Of a stretch of DNA of 35,386 nt, positions 18,697 through 26,766 are shown in pieces (within the stretch, counting starts at the first letter, position 1; the number at the start of each line of letters is the position of its first letter). The notes under the pieces were generated by a model that did not search any database, was not told where the DNA came from, and was given only the letters and a program-made list of their open reading frames with translations. Origin of the DNA: Thermoflexibacter sp. (GTDB taxonomy: Bacteria > Bacteroidota > Bacteroidia > Cytophagales > Thermoflexibacteraceae); assembly GCA_025455345.1 (NCBI GenBank), contig JALOMS010000001.1:1-35386 (forward strand). The letters are read 5' to 3'. The translations under genes and the position numbers were made by a program.

Positions 18697-19093
18697 ATAC
18701 TTGATAGTAGGTGGTTATGCAGTAGCCTTACATGGTTATCCAAGATATACCAAAGATTTAGATTTTTGGATTTGGATAGACAGAGAAAATGCTGAAAAAA
18801 CAGTAAAATCATTGAAAGAATTTGGTTTTGCCTCTTTGGGGCTTACAGCAGAAGATTTCTTAGACCCTGAAAATATAGTGCAGTTAGGCTATCCGCCAAA
18901 TAGAATAGACCTAATTACAGACCTCACAGGGCTAACATTTGAGGATTCTTATAGAAATCGCAAAGAGGTTGATTTTGAGGGAATTAAAATTAATTTCATC
19001 TCAGTAGATGACCTCATCACTAATAAGAAGAAAGCAGGCAGGTTACAAGACCTTGCAGACGCAGAAAAATTAGAGAAGGGGAAAAAGAAATAA
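18638..19093 (+). CDS. Nucleotidyltransferase (DUF6036/AbiEii-like)
   Basis: 'KYLIVGGYAVALHGYPRYTKDLDFWI' (GG..A/ KDxD nucleotidyltransferase signature) and 'INFISVDDLITNKKKAGRLQDLADAEKL'. Confidence 0.85.
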   Translation: MVLNEDFKEFIKLLNDNGVKYLIVGGYAVALHGYPRYTKDLDFWIWIDRENAEKTVKSLKEFGFASLGLTAEDFLDPENIVQLGYPPNRIDLITDLTGLTFEDSYRNRKEVDFEGIKINFISVDDLITNKKKAGRLQDLADAEKLEKGKKK

Positions 19094-19108
19094 ATAAAAA
19101 AAATCTTT

Positions 19109-19116
19109 TACCTTTG
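19109..19116 (+). promoter_or_regulatory. Candidate -7 box (TACCTTTG) for the DUF4007 gene / defence operon
   Basis: Matches TAnnTTTG, 28 nt before the ATG at 19145; no clear -33 TTTG. Confidence 0.4.
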
Positions 19117-19144
19117 CCTTCCTTAAAAAAATGTGATTCTAAAA

Positions 19145-19993
19145 ATGCAAAATACCGCGCAACTTTCATTTTCGGGGCATGAAACTTTTGTTTGTAAGCA
19201 GTTTTGGCTCAAAAAAGGCTACGACTTCGTAAGCAAGGGCAAGAAATTTTCGGATAGCAGGGCAGTTGTGGATTTGGGTGTAGGGAAAAACATGGTCGGA
19301 GCTATCAACTTTTGGCTCAAAGCTTTTGGCATGACAGAGCAAAACGAACTCACATACATAGCGCATTATCTTTTTGGTAAAGAAGGCAAAGATATTTATT
19401 TGGAAGATATAGGAACAATTTGGCTACTGCACTATCTCCTCATCAAAACAGAACGCGCTTCTATTTATAGCCTCTTTTTCAATGAGTTCCTGAAAGAAAA
19501 GCCCGATTTTAACAAGGAAAGACTCAGAACTTGGCTTGTAAACCGCACTGAAAGTAAGTTTTCTGAAAATACGATAGACAGAGATATAGACGTACTGCTG
19601 CGAACCTATCTCAAACCTAAGAATAGCAAGAGCATAGAAAAGGATTTTATCAATATCTTTGTAGGCTTAGGCTTGCTCGTAGAGAAAGATAAGAAAATGA
19701 GTGTAGTGATAGACGAAAAACCTCACGTGCCTGCGCCTATCTTCCTCTACGCTATCTTGGATAATCCCGACTTTGCCAATACAAACAGCATTAGCCTCAA
19801 AGATTTGCGCTTTGCCAAAAACTCTGTAGGGCTTGTGTTTGGCATGACCAATGACGGCATTTATCAGAAAATCAAGGAATTAGAACAGCAATATCCCGAA
19901 GCAATTATTTTTACAGAAACAGCAGGAAATCCTGTACTCCAATTCAAAGAAAAGTTAGATAAAACAAAGATTCTCAATGAATATTACCAATAA
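19145..19993 (+). CDS. DUF4007 family protein (SspB-like)
   Basis: 'LSFSGHETFVCKQFWLKKGYDFV', 'AVVDLGVGKNMVGAINFWLKAFGMT' are hallmark DUF4007 motifs; the ORF track starts at an upstream GTG (19133). Confidence 0.85.
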   Translation: MQNTAQLSFSGHETFVCKQFWLKKGYDFVSKGKKFSDSRAVVDLGVGKNMVGAINFWLKAFGMTEQNELTYIAHYLFGKEGKDIYLEDIGTIWLLHYLLIKTERASIYSLFFNEFLKEKPDFNKERLRTWLVNRTESKFSENTIDRDIDVLLRTYLKPKNSKSIEKDFINIFVGLGLLVEKDKKMSVVIDEKPHVPAPIFLYAILDNPDFANTNSISLKDLRFAKNSVGLVFGMTNDGIYQKIKELEQQYPEAIIFTETAGNPVLQFKEKLDKTKILNEYYQ

Positions 19994-20041
19994 GTTTTTC
20001 AAAGTTTTTATTAATATTGTGCAAACATATTTTTGAAAACA

Positions 20042-21160
20042 ATGACGCAACTTCCTTTCAATAATAGTTTATCCATAAGCAAACTCTCCTCTATTTTTAA
20101 TGATACGACCAACTCGTATAAATTTTTTTGGTTTTTGGCAATCTTAGAAAGTTTAAAAGAAGGAAAAAATGAAGAAATAAGTTTGGAGAGTTTAACCGCT
20201 AAAATGCTTTCATTAGTTTGGTTTCCAATTAATTACTATCGTCTTTCCTTTGGTAAACAAGACCAATTTTCAAATAAGGTAAGAGATTTAAAGTTGCAAT
20301 TTGGCTTCTCTCAAAACATGAAAAAAGAAGAGTTAGAAAAGCAAATCTTGAATTTTAGTAGCCAAAAAGAAGTTCAAGAGGTTTTCAAACTTTTAACCAA
20401 ATATGTTCCATTTAGATTTTTAAGACCATTTTTTACTGAAAATTTGCGTGGAATTATTGATAACCAAGTAAATGATTTAATCGTACAATTAGCAGAAAAA
20501 AATTTTATAAACTCTTTAAATCCAATTCTTTACAAGTTTTCAATAGACAAAAAAAGTATTATAATGAATCCTTTGTGGCTCAACTATTTAGAAACTCACT
20601 TAGGAATTTTAGAGGCTTTTTGTAAGTATCATCTTATTTTGTATTTGCAAAAAAATAACCCAAATACGCCAAATGTTGCGGACAAATTAGAGCCTGAAAC
20701 AGAAAGAGATTTGAAAAACGCAAAGATTTTTTGGAAAACTTATTTAACTGAAAATCAAAATTTTAATTGTATTTATTCTACTCAACTTGTTTCGTCGCAG
20801 AATTTAAGTATAGACCATTTTTTACCATTTTCTTTTGTTGCTCATGACCAAATTTGGAATTTATTACCTACAACTAAAAATGTAAATTCTTCAAAAAGTG
20901 ATAATATTCCCGACTTACAACTATATTTCAAATTGTTTTTAAATATTCAATATCAAGCATTTAAAGTTAATTTTGAAAAAAAACATTTAAAGATTTTAGA
21001 AGATTATAGCAATATTTTTAATTCAGATTTAGAAAATATTTATGCAATGAATTTGCATGATTTTTCAGAAAAAATGCAACAAACTATTTTACCTTTGGTA
21101 CAAATTGCGTCAAATATGGGTTTTCAAAAAAATTGGACTTTTAAAAATTTCAGACAATAG
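20042..21160 (+). CDS. HNH endonuclease domain protein
   Basis: 'FNCIYSTQLVSSQNLSIDHFLPFSFVAHDQIWNLLPTTKNVNSSKSDNIP' is an HNH core (DH..P...HD..NL...N..KS). ATG at 20042; ORF-track start is TTG. Confidence 0.8.
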   Translation: MTQLPFNNSLSISKLSSIFNDTTNSYKFFWFLAILESLKEGKNEEISLESLTAKMLSLVWFPINYYRLSFGKQDQFSNKVRDLKLQFGFSQNMKKEELEKQILNFSSQKEVQEVFKLLTKYVPFRFLRPFFTENLRGIIDNQVNDLIVQLAEKNFINSLNPILYKFSIDKKSIIMNPLWLNYLETHLGILEAFCKYHLILYLQKNNPNTPNVADKLEPETERDLKNAKIFWKTYLTENQNFNCIYSTQLVSSQNLSIDHFLPFSFVAHDQIWNLLPTTKNVNSSKSDNIPDLQLYFKLFLNIQYQAFKVNFEKKHLKILEDYSNIFNSDLENIYAMNLHDFSEKMQQTILPLVQIASNMGFQKNWTFKNFRQ

Positions 21161-22844
21161 GAATCCAAATTCGCACCTCACAGTCAAAGAAAGAATTGAA
21201 CCTTCTTTGCCAACTCGTTTCTTGCTCAAAGAGAAACGTTTAGCAGGAAAAATATTAGATTTTGGTTGCGGTTTGGGTGCAGATGTAGATTTTTTGAGAA
21301 AAAACAAGTTTGATGTTACCGCTTACGACAAACATTATTTCCCCGAATATCCACAAGAAAAATTTGATACAATCATTTGTAATTATGTTTTGAACGTGCT
21401 TTTGCCCGAAGAACAAACACAAGTTTTAATGGAAATAGCACAGCTATTAAAATCAAGTGGAAAAGCCTATTTTGCAGTTCGCAGAGATATTAAGAAAAAT
21501 GGTTTTGTCTATAATCCGAAAAGAAAAGTTACTGTTTATCAATGCAATGCTGTACTTCCTTTTCAGTCTATTTTTAAAACAGAATATTGTGAAATTTATG
21601 AATATCAGCATTATACAACACTTCACAAAGGCAATAAATTAATAAGTCCCTTTTTTGAAGAGAATGAAATTAGAGAGCTTATCATAGAAACTGCCACTGT
21701 TTTCGCTATTAAAGACAAATTTCCTGTGAATGAAGGTCATGCTCTTGTAATTCCTAAAAGATTGGTAAGCAATTATTTTGACTTAGATTTTAGAGAACAA
21801 ACAGCGATTTGGCTTGCTGTCAATAAGGTAAAATCTATTTTAACACAACAACACAATCCTTATGGTTTCAATGTCGGTTTTAATGTAAATGAAGCGGGTG
21901 GGCAAACTGTTTTTCACACACATATTCACGTTATTCCACGTTACAAAAATGATGTAGAAAATCCCAAAGGTGGAATCAGGAATGTAATCCCTCAAAAAGC
22001 AGATTACACTAAGCAAGAGCAAAAGAAAACTACTAATTTTACAAAGCCTCAAAATACTGTCTTAGTGGCTATTATGAACGATAAAAAAGATTTTTTGATA
22101 GCAAAAGAACAACTTTGGTATCGTATTCCTGTGAAGTCTGCACCTAAAAATTTGAGAGAGAACAACGTTAAATTTTTGGCTTTTTATCAAACCAAAATAT
22201 TTGAAAATGAGCAATATTCTATTCGTTGGTATGCTGAAATTACAAAAATAAACATTGTAAAACGTAGCTATTTATTTCCTGATGAACCTAAAAATCCAAA
22301 AACAGAGCAAGAATATTACAAATTGGAATTTGCTCAATTATTGGCTTTGCCTGAACCAATCATTAGTAAAAAAAATAGAAGAATTACCTTTATTCCTACT
22401 ACTGAATATAAATTTTTCAATGCAAAGGAAATCAACTACTTATTTAATGATAGTGTTATAGAAGATAAATTTTGGGAGGCTCTTGTGCAGAATAATATTT
22501 CGTCAGAAAGGCAATATCATGTTTCTAAAAATAATTCAAATTGGTTTTTGGACTTTGCTATATTTTGTAAAGATGGAAATATCAATATCGAGTGTGATGG
22601 TGATACTTTCCACACAGAAAAAAAAGACGTAAAAAGCGACAAAATAAGAAGCAATGAGTTAGAGAGTTTGGGTTGGTCTGTATTGCGTTTTCACACAGAC
22701 CAAATAGAGCATAATTTAGAAAATTCTATCAATGTAGTCAAAGAAACTATCAATAAATATGGTGGAGTAAAGGATACTGAAAGGAAAGATAAATACATTC
22801 TTTATCCCAAAGATGATGATAAAACACAAATAAAACTCTTTTAA
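21057..22844 (+). CDS. Multidomain protein: class I SAM methyltransferase + HIT hydrolase + uncharacterised middle domain + DUF559/Vsr-like endonuclease
   Basis: 'ILDFGCGLGADVDFLRKNKFDVTAYDKHYFPEYPQEKFDTIICNYVLNVL' (MTase); 'NEGHALVIPKRLV...GGQTVFHTHIHVIPRY' (HIT HxHxHxx); 'WFLDFAIFCKDGNINIECDGDTFHTEKKDVKSDKIRSNELESLGWSVLRFHTDQI' (DUF559/Vsr-like). Exact start uncertain; overlaps the HNH ORF by 104 nt. Confidence 0.85.
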   Translation: MIFQKKCNKLFYLWYKLRQIWVFKKIGLLKISDNRNPNSHLTVKERIEPSLPTRFLLKEKRLAGKILDFGCGLGADVDFLRKNKFDVTAYDKHYFPEYPQEKFDTIICNYVLNVLLPEEQTQVLMEIAQLLKSSGKAYFAVRRDIKKNGFVYNPKRKVTVYQCNAVLPFQSIFKTEYCEIYEYQHYTTLHKGNKLISPFFEENEIRELIIETATVFAIKDKFPVNEGHALVIPKRLVSNYFDLDFREQTAIWLAVNKVKSILTQQHNPYGFNVGFNVNEAGGQTVFHTHIHVIPRYKNDVENPKGGIRNVIPQKADYTKQEQKKTTNFTKPQNTVLVAIMNDKKDFLIAKEQLWYRIPVKSAPKNLRENNVKFLAFYQTKIFENEQYSIRWYAEITKINIVKRSYLFPDEPKNPKTEQEYYKLEFAQLLALPEPIISKKNRRITFIPTTEYKFFNAKEINYLFNDSVIEDKFWEALVQNNISSERQYHVSKNNSNWFLDFAIFCKDGNINIECDGDTFHTEKKDVKSDKIRSNELESLGWSVLRFHTDQIEHNLENSINVVKETINKYGGVKDTERKDKYILYPKDDDKTQIKLF

Positions 22845-22879
22845 AAAAGACATTCCTAAAATTTGTTTTATACCAGCCT

Positions 22880-22900
22880 AAGCCGTAACCATTGCGGCTT
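22880..22900 (+). terminator. Hairpin plus T-tract between the fusion gene and the dndC-like gene (terminator or attenuator)
   Basis: AAGCCG-taaccattg-CGGCTT followed by a run of T. Confidence 0.7.
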
Positions 22901-22937
22901 TTTTTATTATATTTTCTCACATAAACAAATTGAAATC

Positions 22938-24047
22938 ATGAAGACTAAAAAAATTCGACACGTACTTGGCATATCCGGGGGCAAGGACAGCACTGCCTTA
23001 GCTATCTATCTTCGGGAGCGATACCCTTCCTTAGAGATAGAATACTATTTCTGCGATACGGGCAAGGAACTTGACGAAACCTACGACCTGCTCAAAAACT
23101 TAGAGGTTTTTTTAGGTAAGAAAATTACCTACTTGCAAGGTGTCAATGTAGAAGGCGTTGCGCCCTTCGACCATTTTTTGAAGCTAAACGGCGGCTACTT
23201 GCCTTCGTCCTCTGTGCGTTGGTGTACACGCAAACTCAAACTCGCACCTTTTGAGAAGTTTATCGGAGATGACCTTTGCGTATCTTACGTAGGGATTCGC
23301 GGAGATGAGGACAGAGAGGGCTATGTATCTACAAAACCCAATATCCAAACGATTTTCCCTTTCCGCAAAAATATGTGGAGTAAGGAAATGATAAATAAGC
23401 TATTGAAAAACAGCAATATAGAAAACCTTGTAGGGCTTTATGATACCCTTGCAAGCGGGAGTGTGCGGGCGCGTGCCTTAGCGGTAGCGCAAGAGCCTAT
23501 CAGTGCGAAGTTTCCGCAAGCAAGCAAACTCAATTCCCTGCTCGATATCAGCATTGAGTCATTCAATCGGGTCATGTTTGCCTACTTGCGTACTATCAAC
23601 TCCGTAGTAGGGCAGTTGGAGGATTTTCCCCTGCTCGACAACGAAGACATATTGGCAAAAGACGATATTTTCCGCATTTTGAGGGAAAGCGGGGTAGGTA
23701 TGCCGCAGTATTACACAGAAATCCCTTACGAGGTAGAGGGCTTGGCAGGAACGTATCACCGCAGTAGGTCGGGCTGCTTTTTCTGCTTTTATCAGCAAAA
23801 AATAGAGTGGATTTGGCTTTACGAACAGCACCCCGACAAGTTTGCGGAGTCGCTGCGCTACGAAAAAGACGGCTTCACATGGATACAAGACGAAAGCCTT
23901 GCTGACCTCGTGAAGCCTGAACGCATGGCACAAATTAAAAAGGAACACCTCTTACGCACTCAACTCAAAGCAAGCAAAAAGAAATCTCCGTATCTCTTGG
24001 ATATTCTGGAAGACGCAGAGGAAGGGTGTTTGAGTTGTTTTGTGTGA
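22938..24047 (+). CDS. PAPS reductase/ATP-pyrophosphatase family, DndC/SspD-like
   Basis: PP-loop 'GISGGKDSTALAIYL', 'FCDTGKELDETYDLL', cysteines 'RWCTRKLK' and 'SGCFFCFYQQ'. ATG at 22938 preferred over the upstream ORF-track start. Confidence 0.88.
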   Translation: MKTKKIRHVLGISGGKDSTALAIYLRERYPSLEIEYYFCDTGKELDETYDLLKNLEVFLGKKITYLQGVNVEGVAPFDHFLKLNGGYLPSSSVRWCTRKLKLAPFEKFIGDDLCVSYVGIRGDEDREGYVSTKPNIQTIFPFRKNMWSKEMINKLLKNSNIENLVGLYDTLASGSVRARALAVAQEPISAKFPQASKLNSLLDISIESFNRVMFAYLRTINSVVGQLEDFPLLDNEDILAKDDIFRILRESGVGMPQYYTEIPYEVEGLAGTYHRSRSGCFFCFYQQKIEWIWLYEQHPDKFAESLRYEKDGFTWIQDESLADLVKPERMAQIKKEHLLRTQLKASKKKSPYLLDILEDAEEGCLSCFV

Positions 24048-24057
24048 GTGAGGTTGC

Positions 24058-24203
24058 GCCCCTACGGGGCTTATGAGGTGAGGTAAATTATCTCTTTTCT
24101 ACCAATATTTCACCCCTACGGGGTTTTGCAATCAGTTCCGTTAGGAACGGCATATTTGTAGGGAAGGGTTTGATAGGTAAGGAGATAAGTCCCGTTAGGG
24201 GAC
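24058..24203. repeat. Cluster of four short hairpins GCCCC-TAC-GGGGC, ACCCC-TAC-GGGGT, GTTCC-GTTA-GGAAC, GTCCC-GTTAG-GGGAC
   Basis: Located at 24058-24070, 24112-24124, 24135-24148, 24189-24203; different stems around similar cores. Confidence 0.85.
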
Positions 24204-24295
24204 GAGAGAATAAGAAATAAGATTGGCAAGTTGCGTTATTTTATAGCAATCTTAAATGTGATTATTTTTTTTAAGTCTATTGTTATTTCTTCATT

Positions 24296-26518
24296 ATGCT
24301 TAAAGAATTGTACTATCCCAAAAGTTGTATTTATCAAACAGGCAAAGAATACGAACCTCTACATTTCTTTGTAGAAGTCTTGCCTCATGCAACTACTTTT
24401 GATTTGCTTTTAGGTTATTTCAGTTCTTCTGCAATTAGTGTTCTTTCCATTGGTTTTGCTCATTTTATTGCAAATGGTGGTAAAATGAGAATCATTATCA
24501 ATGATGTGCTTTCCGAAAAAGACAAACAAGCAATTCAAAAAGCGAAGGAAGGCGAAATAAGCATAGATTATGCTATTCAAGATGTACTAAAACTCAAAAA
24601 TCACTTAGATAGCTACGGAGAACACTTTTTTAACTGTCTTTCATACTTGATTGCCCAAAATAGAATAGAAATTATCTCTATCAGACCGAAAGGCAGTAGC
24701 GGGATAGCGCACTACAAATCAGGCGTTTTCAGTGATGGTGAAAACAAAGTTCACTTTAACGGTTCTTGCAATTTTACTGCAAAGGCATTATTGGAAAACT
24801 TAGAAAAGTTAGATATTCGCAAATCTTGGGCAGGTGAAGCAGACTTTGCTTACATAGAAGAAGCAGAAAAAGATTTTGAGCAGCTATTTAGCAAGCAAGC
24901 AGATTTTGTAGAATATTTGGCAATAGAAGACATCAAAGAAGTAATTAACAATCAGTTTGGAAGCAAGGATTTAGATGAGTTACTTTCTGATGAATTAGAA
25001 TTAGCAAGGGCAAAGAATCTTAAACTCAATGCAAGTCATACCTTAAAATCAAAAATAGAGAAGTTAGAGCAGTCTATCATCAGCAAGCAAAATGAGCCAA
25101 AATTCCCTTACAAAGAAGGCGCAAGAGCCTATCAAAAAGAAGCATACGAAAATTGGGTAAGGAATAACTACAAAGGCATTTTTGCGATGGCAACGGGAAC
25201 GGGGAAAACTATTACTTCTTTGAATTGTTTGTTGGAAATTTACAAGCAAACCCATGTTTATCAGGCTATTATTCTCGTTCCTACTAATGTTTTGATAGAG
25301 CAATGGGCAAAAGAGTGTAAAAAATTTAACTACAAAAACATTTATAAGGTATCTTCTAACTATGATTGGAAAAAAGAGTTGAGTGGTTTGAATACTGAGT
25401 TTACTTGGAACAAAAATGCAAAGCCAAATTTTATCATCATTGCAACTTATAAAACCTTTTTTGGCGAGGCGTTCCAGAAAGGAATTTATAAGAAACTGCC
25501 TGAATCTACTTTAATGATAGCAGACGAGGCGCATAACCTTGCTTCTCCTTCTCATTTGCTTTTACTCCCTACTTTTCGTTTCTCAAAACGCATAGGGCTT
25601 TCTGCTACTCCTAAAAGAATTTATGACGCACAGGGAACAGAAGAAATAGAAAAGTTCTTTGATGATAAGCCGCCTTACGTCATCAATTTTGACATGAAAA
25701 GAGCAATAGATGAGCGTTTTCTATGTAGGTACAACTATTTTCCAAAAATAGTAACGCTTACAGAAATAGAGCAAAAGCAATATGTGGAAATTACCAAGAA
25801 ACTAAGCCGATTCCCCAAAAATGGAGATTGGCTTGAAAATGAGAATGTGCAAATGATGCTTATGCAACGCAAGCGCATTTTGCACAAGGCAGAAAATAAG
25901 CTAATCGTATTTCGGGAAATATTAAAAGGATTAAAACAAGAAGATAAACTTCACTATGCCTTAGTCTATGCCCCCGAAGGCTTCAAAAATAGGAATGAGG
26001 AAGATGAAATAGCTTTTGAGGAAGAAAATGCGGAATCAGAGAAAGTAATTGATTTGTATATCAAAGCACTTAGGGAGATTTCACCAAATACCACAACTGC
26101 ACAATACACAAGCACAACAAAAGACAAAGATTTTATCTTAACACAGTTTGAAAAAGGAGGCATAGATGTCCTTTTTTCTATGAAATGCTTAGACGAAGGA
26201 GTAGATATTCCAAGAACTGAAACAGCTATCTTTTGTGCAAGTACAGGCAACCCTCGTCAGTTTATTCAGCGCAGGGGGCGTATTCTTCGCACACATGATG
26301 ACAAAGAAATTGCGACAATTTATGACTTAGTAGTAGTTCCCTACACAGAGTCTAACAGTCCTTATTTTGAGATAGAGAAGCGATTGTTTAAGAACGAATT
26401 AGCAAGGGTTGCTAATTTTGCAGATTTAGCAAATAATCATTACGAAGCACTTGCTTATTTGAATCCCCCACTGGATATTTACGGCATTAACATCTATTCA
26501 CTTGAATCTGATTTTTAA
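24296..26518 (+). CDS. DEAD/DEAH helicase with N-terminal PLD-like nuclease domain (Dnd-associated restriction-type)
   Basis: PLD-like 'HYKSGVFSDGENKVHFNGSCNFT'; Walker A 'MATGTGKTITSLN', 'IADEAHNL', 'GLSATPKR', 'RQFIQRRGRILR'. Confidence 0.9.
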   Translation: MLKELYYPKSCIYQTGKEYEPLHFFVEVLPHATTFDLLLGYFSSSAISVLSIGFAHFIANGGKMRIIINDVLSEKDKQAIQKAKEGEISIDYAIQDVLKLKNHLDSYGEHFFNCLSYLIAQNRIEIISIRPKGSSGIAHYKSGVFSDGENKVHFNGSCNFTAKALLENLEKLDIRKSWAGEADFAYIEEAEKDFEQLFSKQADFVEYLAIEDIKEVINNQFGSKDLDELLSDELELARAKNLKLNASHTLKSKIEKLEQSIISKQNEPKFPYKEGARAYQKEAYENWVRNNYKGIFAMATGTGKTITSLNCLLEIYKQTHVYQAIILVPTNVLIEQWAKECKKFNYKNIYKVSSNYDWKKELSGLNTEFTWNKNAKPNFIIIATYKTFFGEAFQKGIYKKLPESTLMIADEAHNLASPSHLLLLPTFRFSKRIGLSATPKRIYDAQGTEEIEKFFDDKPPYVINFDMKRAIDERFLCRYNYFPKIVTLTEIEQKQYVEITKKLSRFPKNGDWLENENVQMMLMQRKRILHKAENKLIVFREILKGLKQEDKLHYALVYAPEGFKNRNEEDEIAFEEENAESEKVIDLYIKALREISPNTTTAQYTSTTKDKDFILTQFEKGGIDVLFSMKCLDEGVDIPRTETAIFCASTGNPRQFIQRRGRILRTHDDKEIATIYDLVVVPYTESNSPYFEIEKRLFKNELARVANFADLANNHYEALAYLNPPLDIYGINIYSLESDF

Positions 26519-26524
26519 CGTCTT

Positions 26525-26758
26525 ATGATATACGATAAAGATAAAATATTACAAGAATTTTTGAAAGACCCGCTTTTGCGTGAAAAATATAATATTCCAG
26601 AAACACACCTGCAAAGTATTAAGACTTGCAGAGATAAATCGGAATACCCAATTATTGAGTTATTACAAGAACTCATTAAGTTAGAAGAAGATAAAACTAT
26701 AAGTGAAAGTCGTCTTTCAGGCAAATATTATGATATAGTTGGAAAAAAATTAAAATAA
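26525..26758 (+). CDS. Hypothetical protein (77 aa) in the defence operon
   Basis: ATG ORF tightly packed (6-nt gap) between helicase and DndD-like genes. Confidence 0.65.
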   Translation: MIYDKDKILQEFLKDPLLREKYNIPETHLQSIKTCRDKSEYPIIELLQELIKLEEDKTISESRLSGKYYDIVGKKLK

Positions 26759-26766
26759 ATAACATT

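Noticed and set aside
23559-23948. 129-aa antisense ORF in the dndC-like gene
   Set aside because: Antisense to a strongly supported PP-loop enzyme; no domain.
24058-24203. Hairpin cluster as a riboswitch or CRISPR-like array
   Set aside because: Stems differ and lack regular spacing or a known aptamer; better described as dispersed hairpin repeats.
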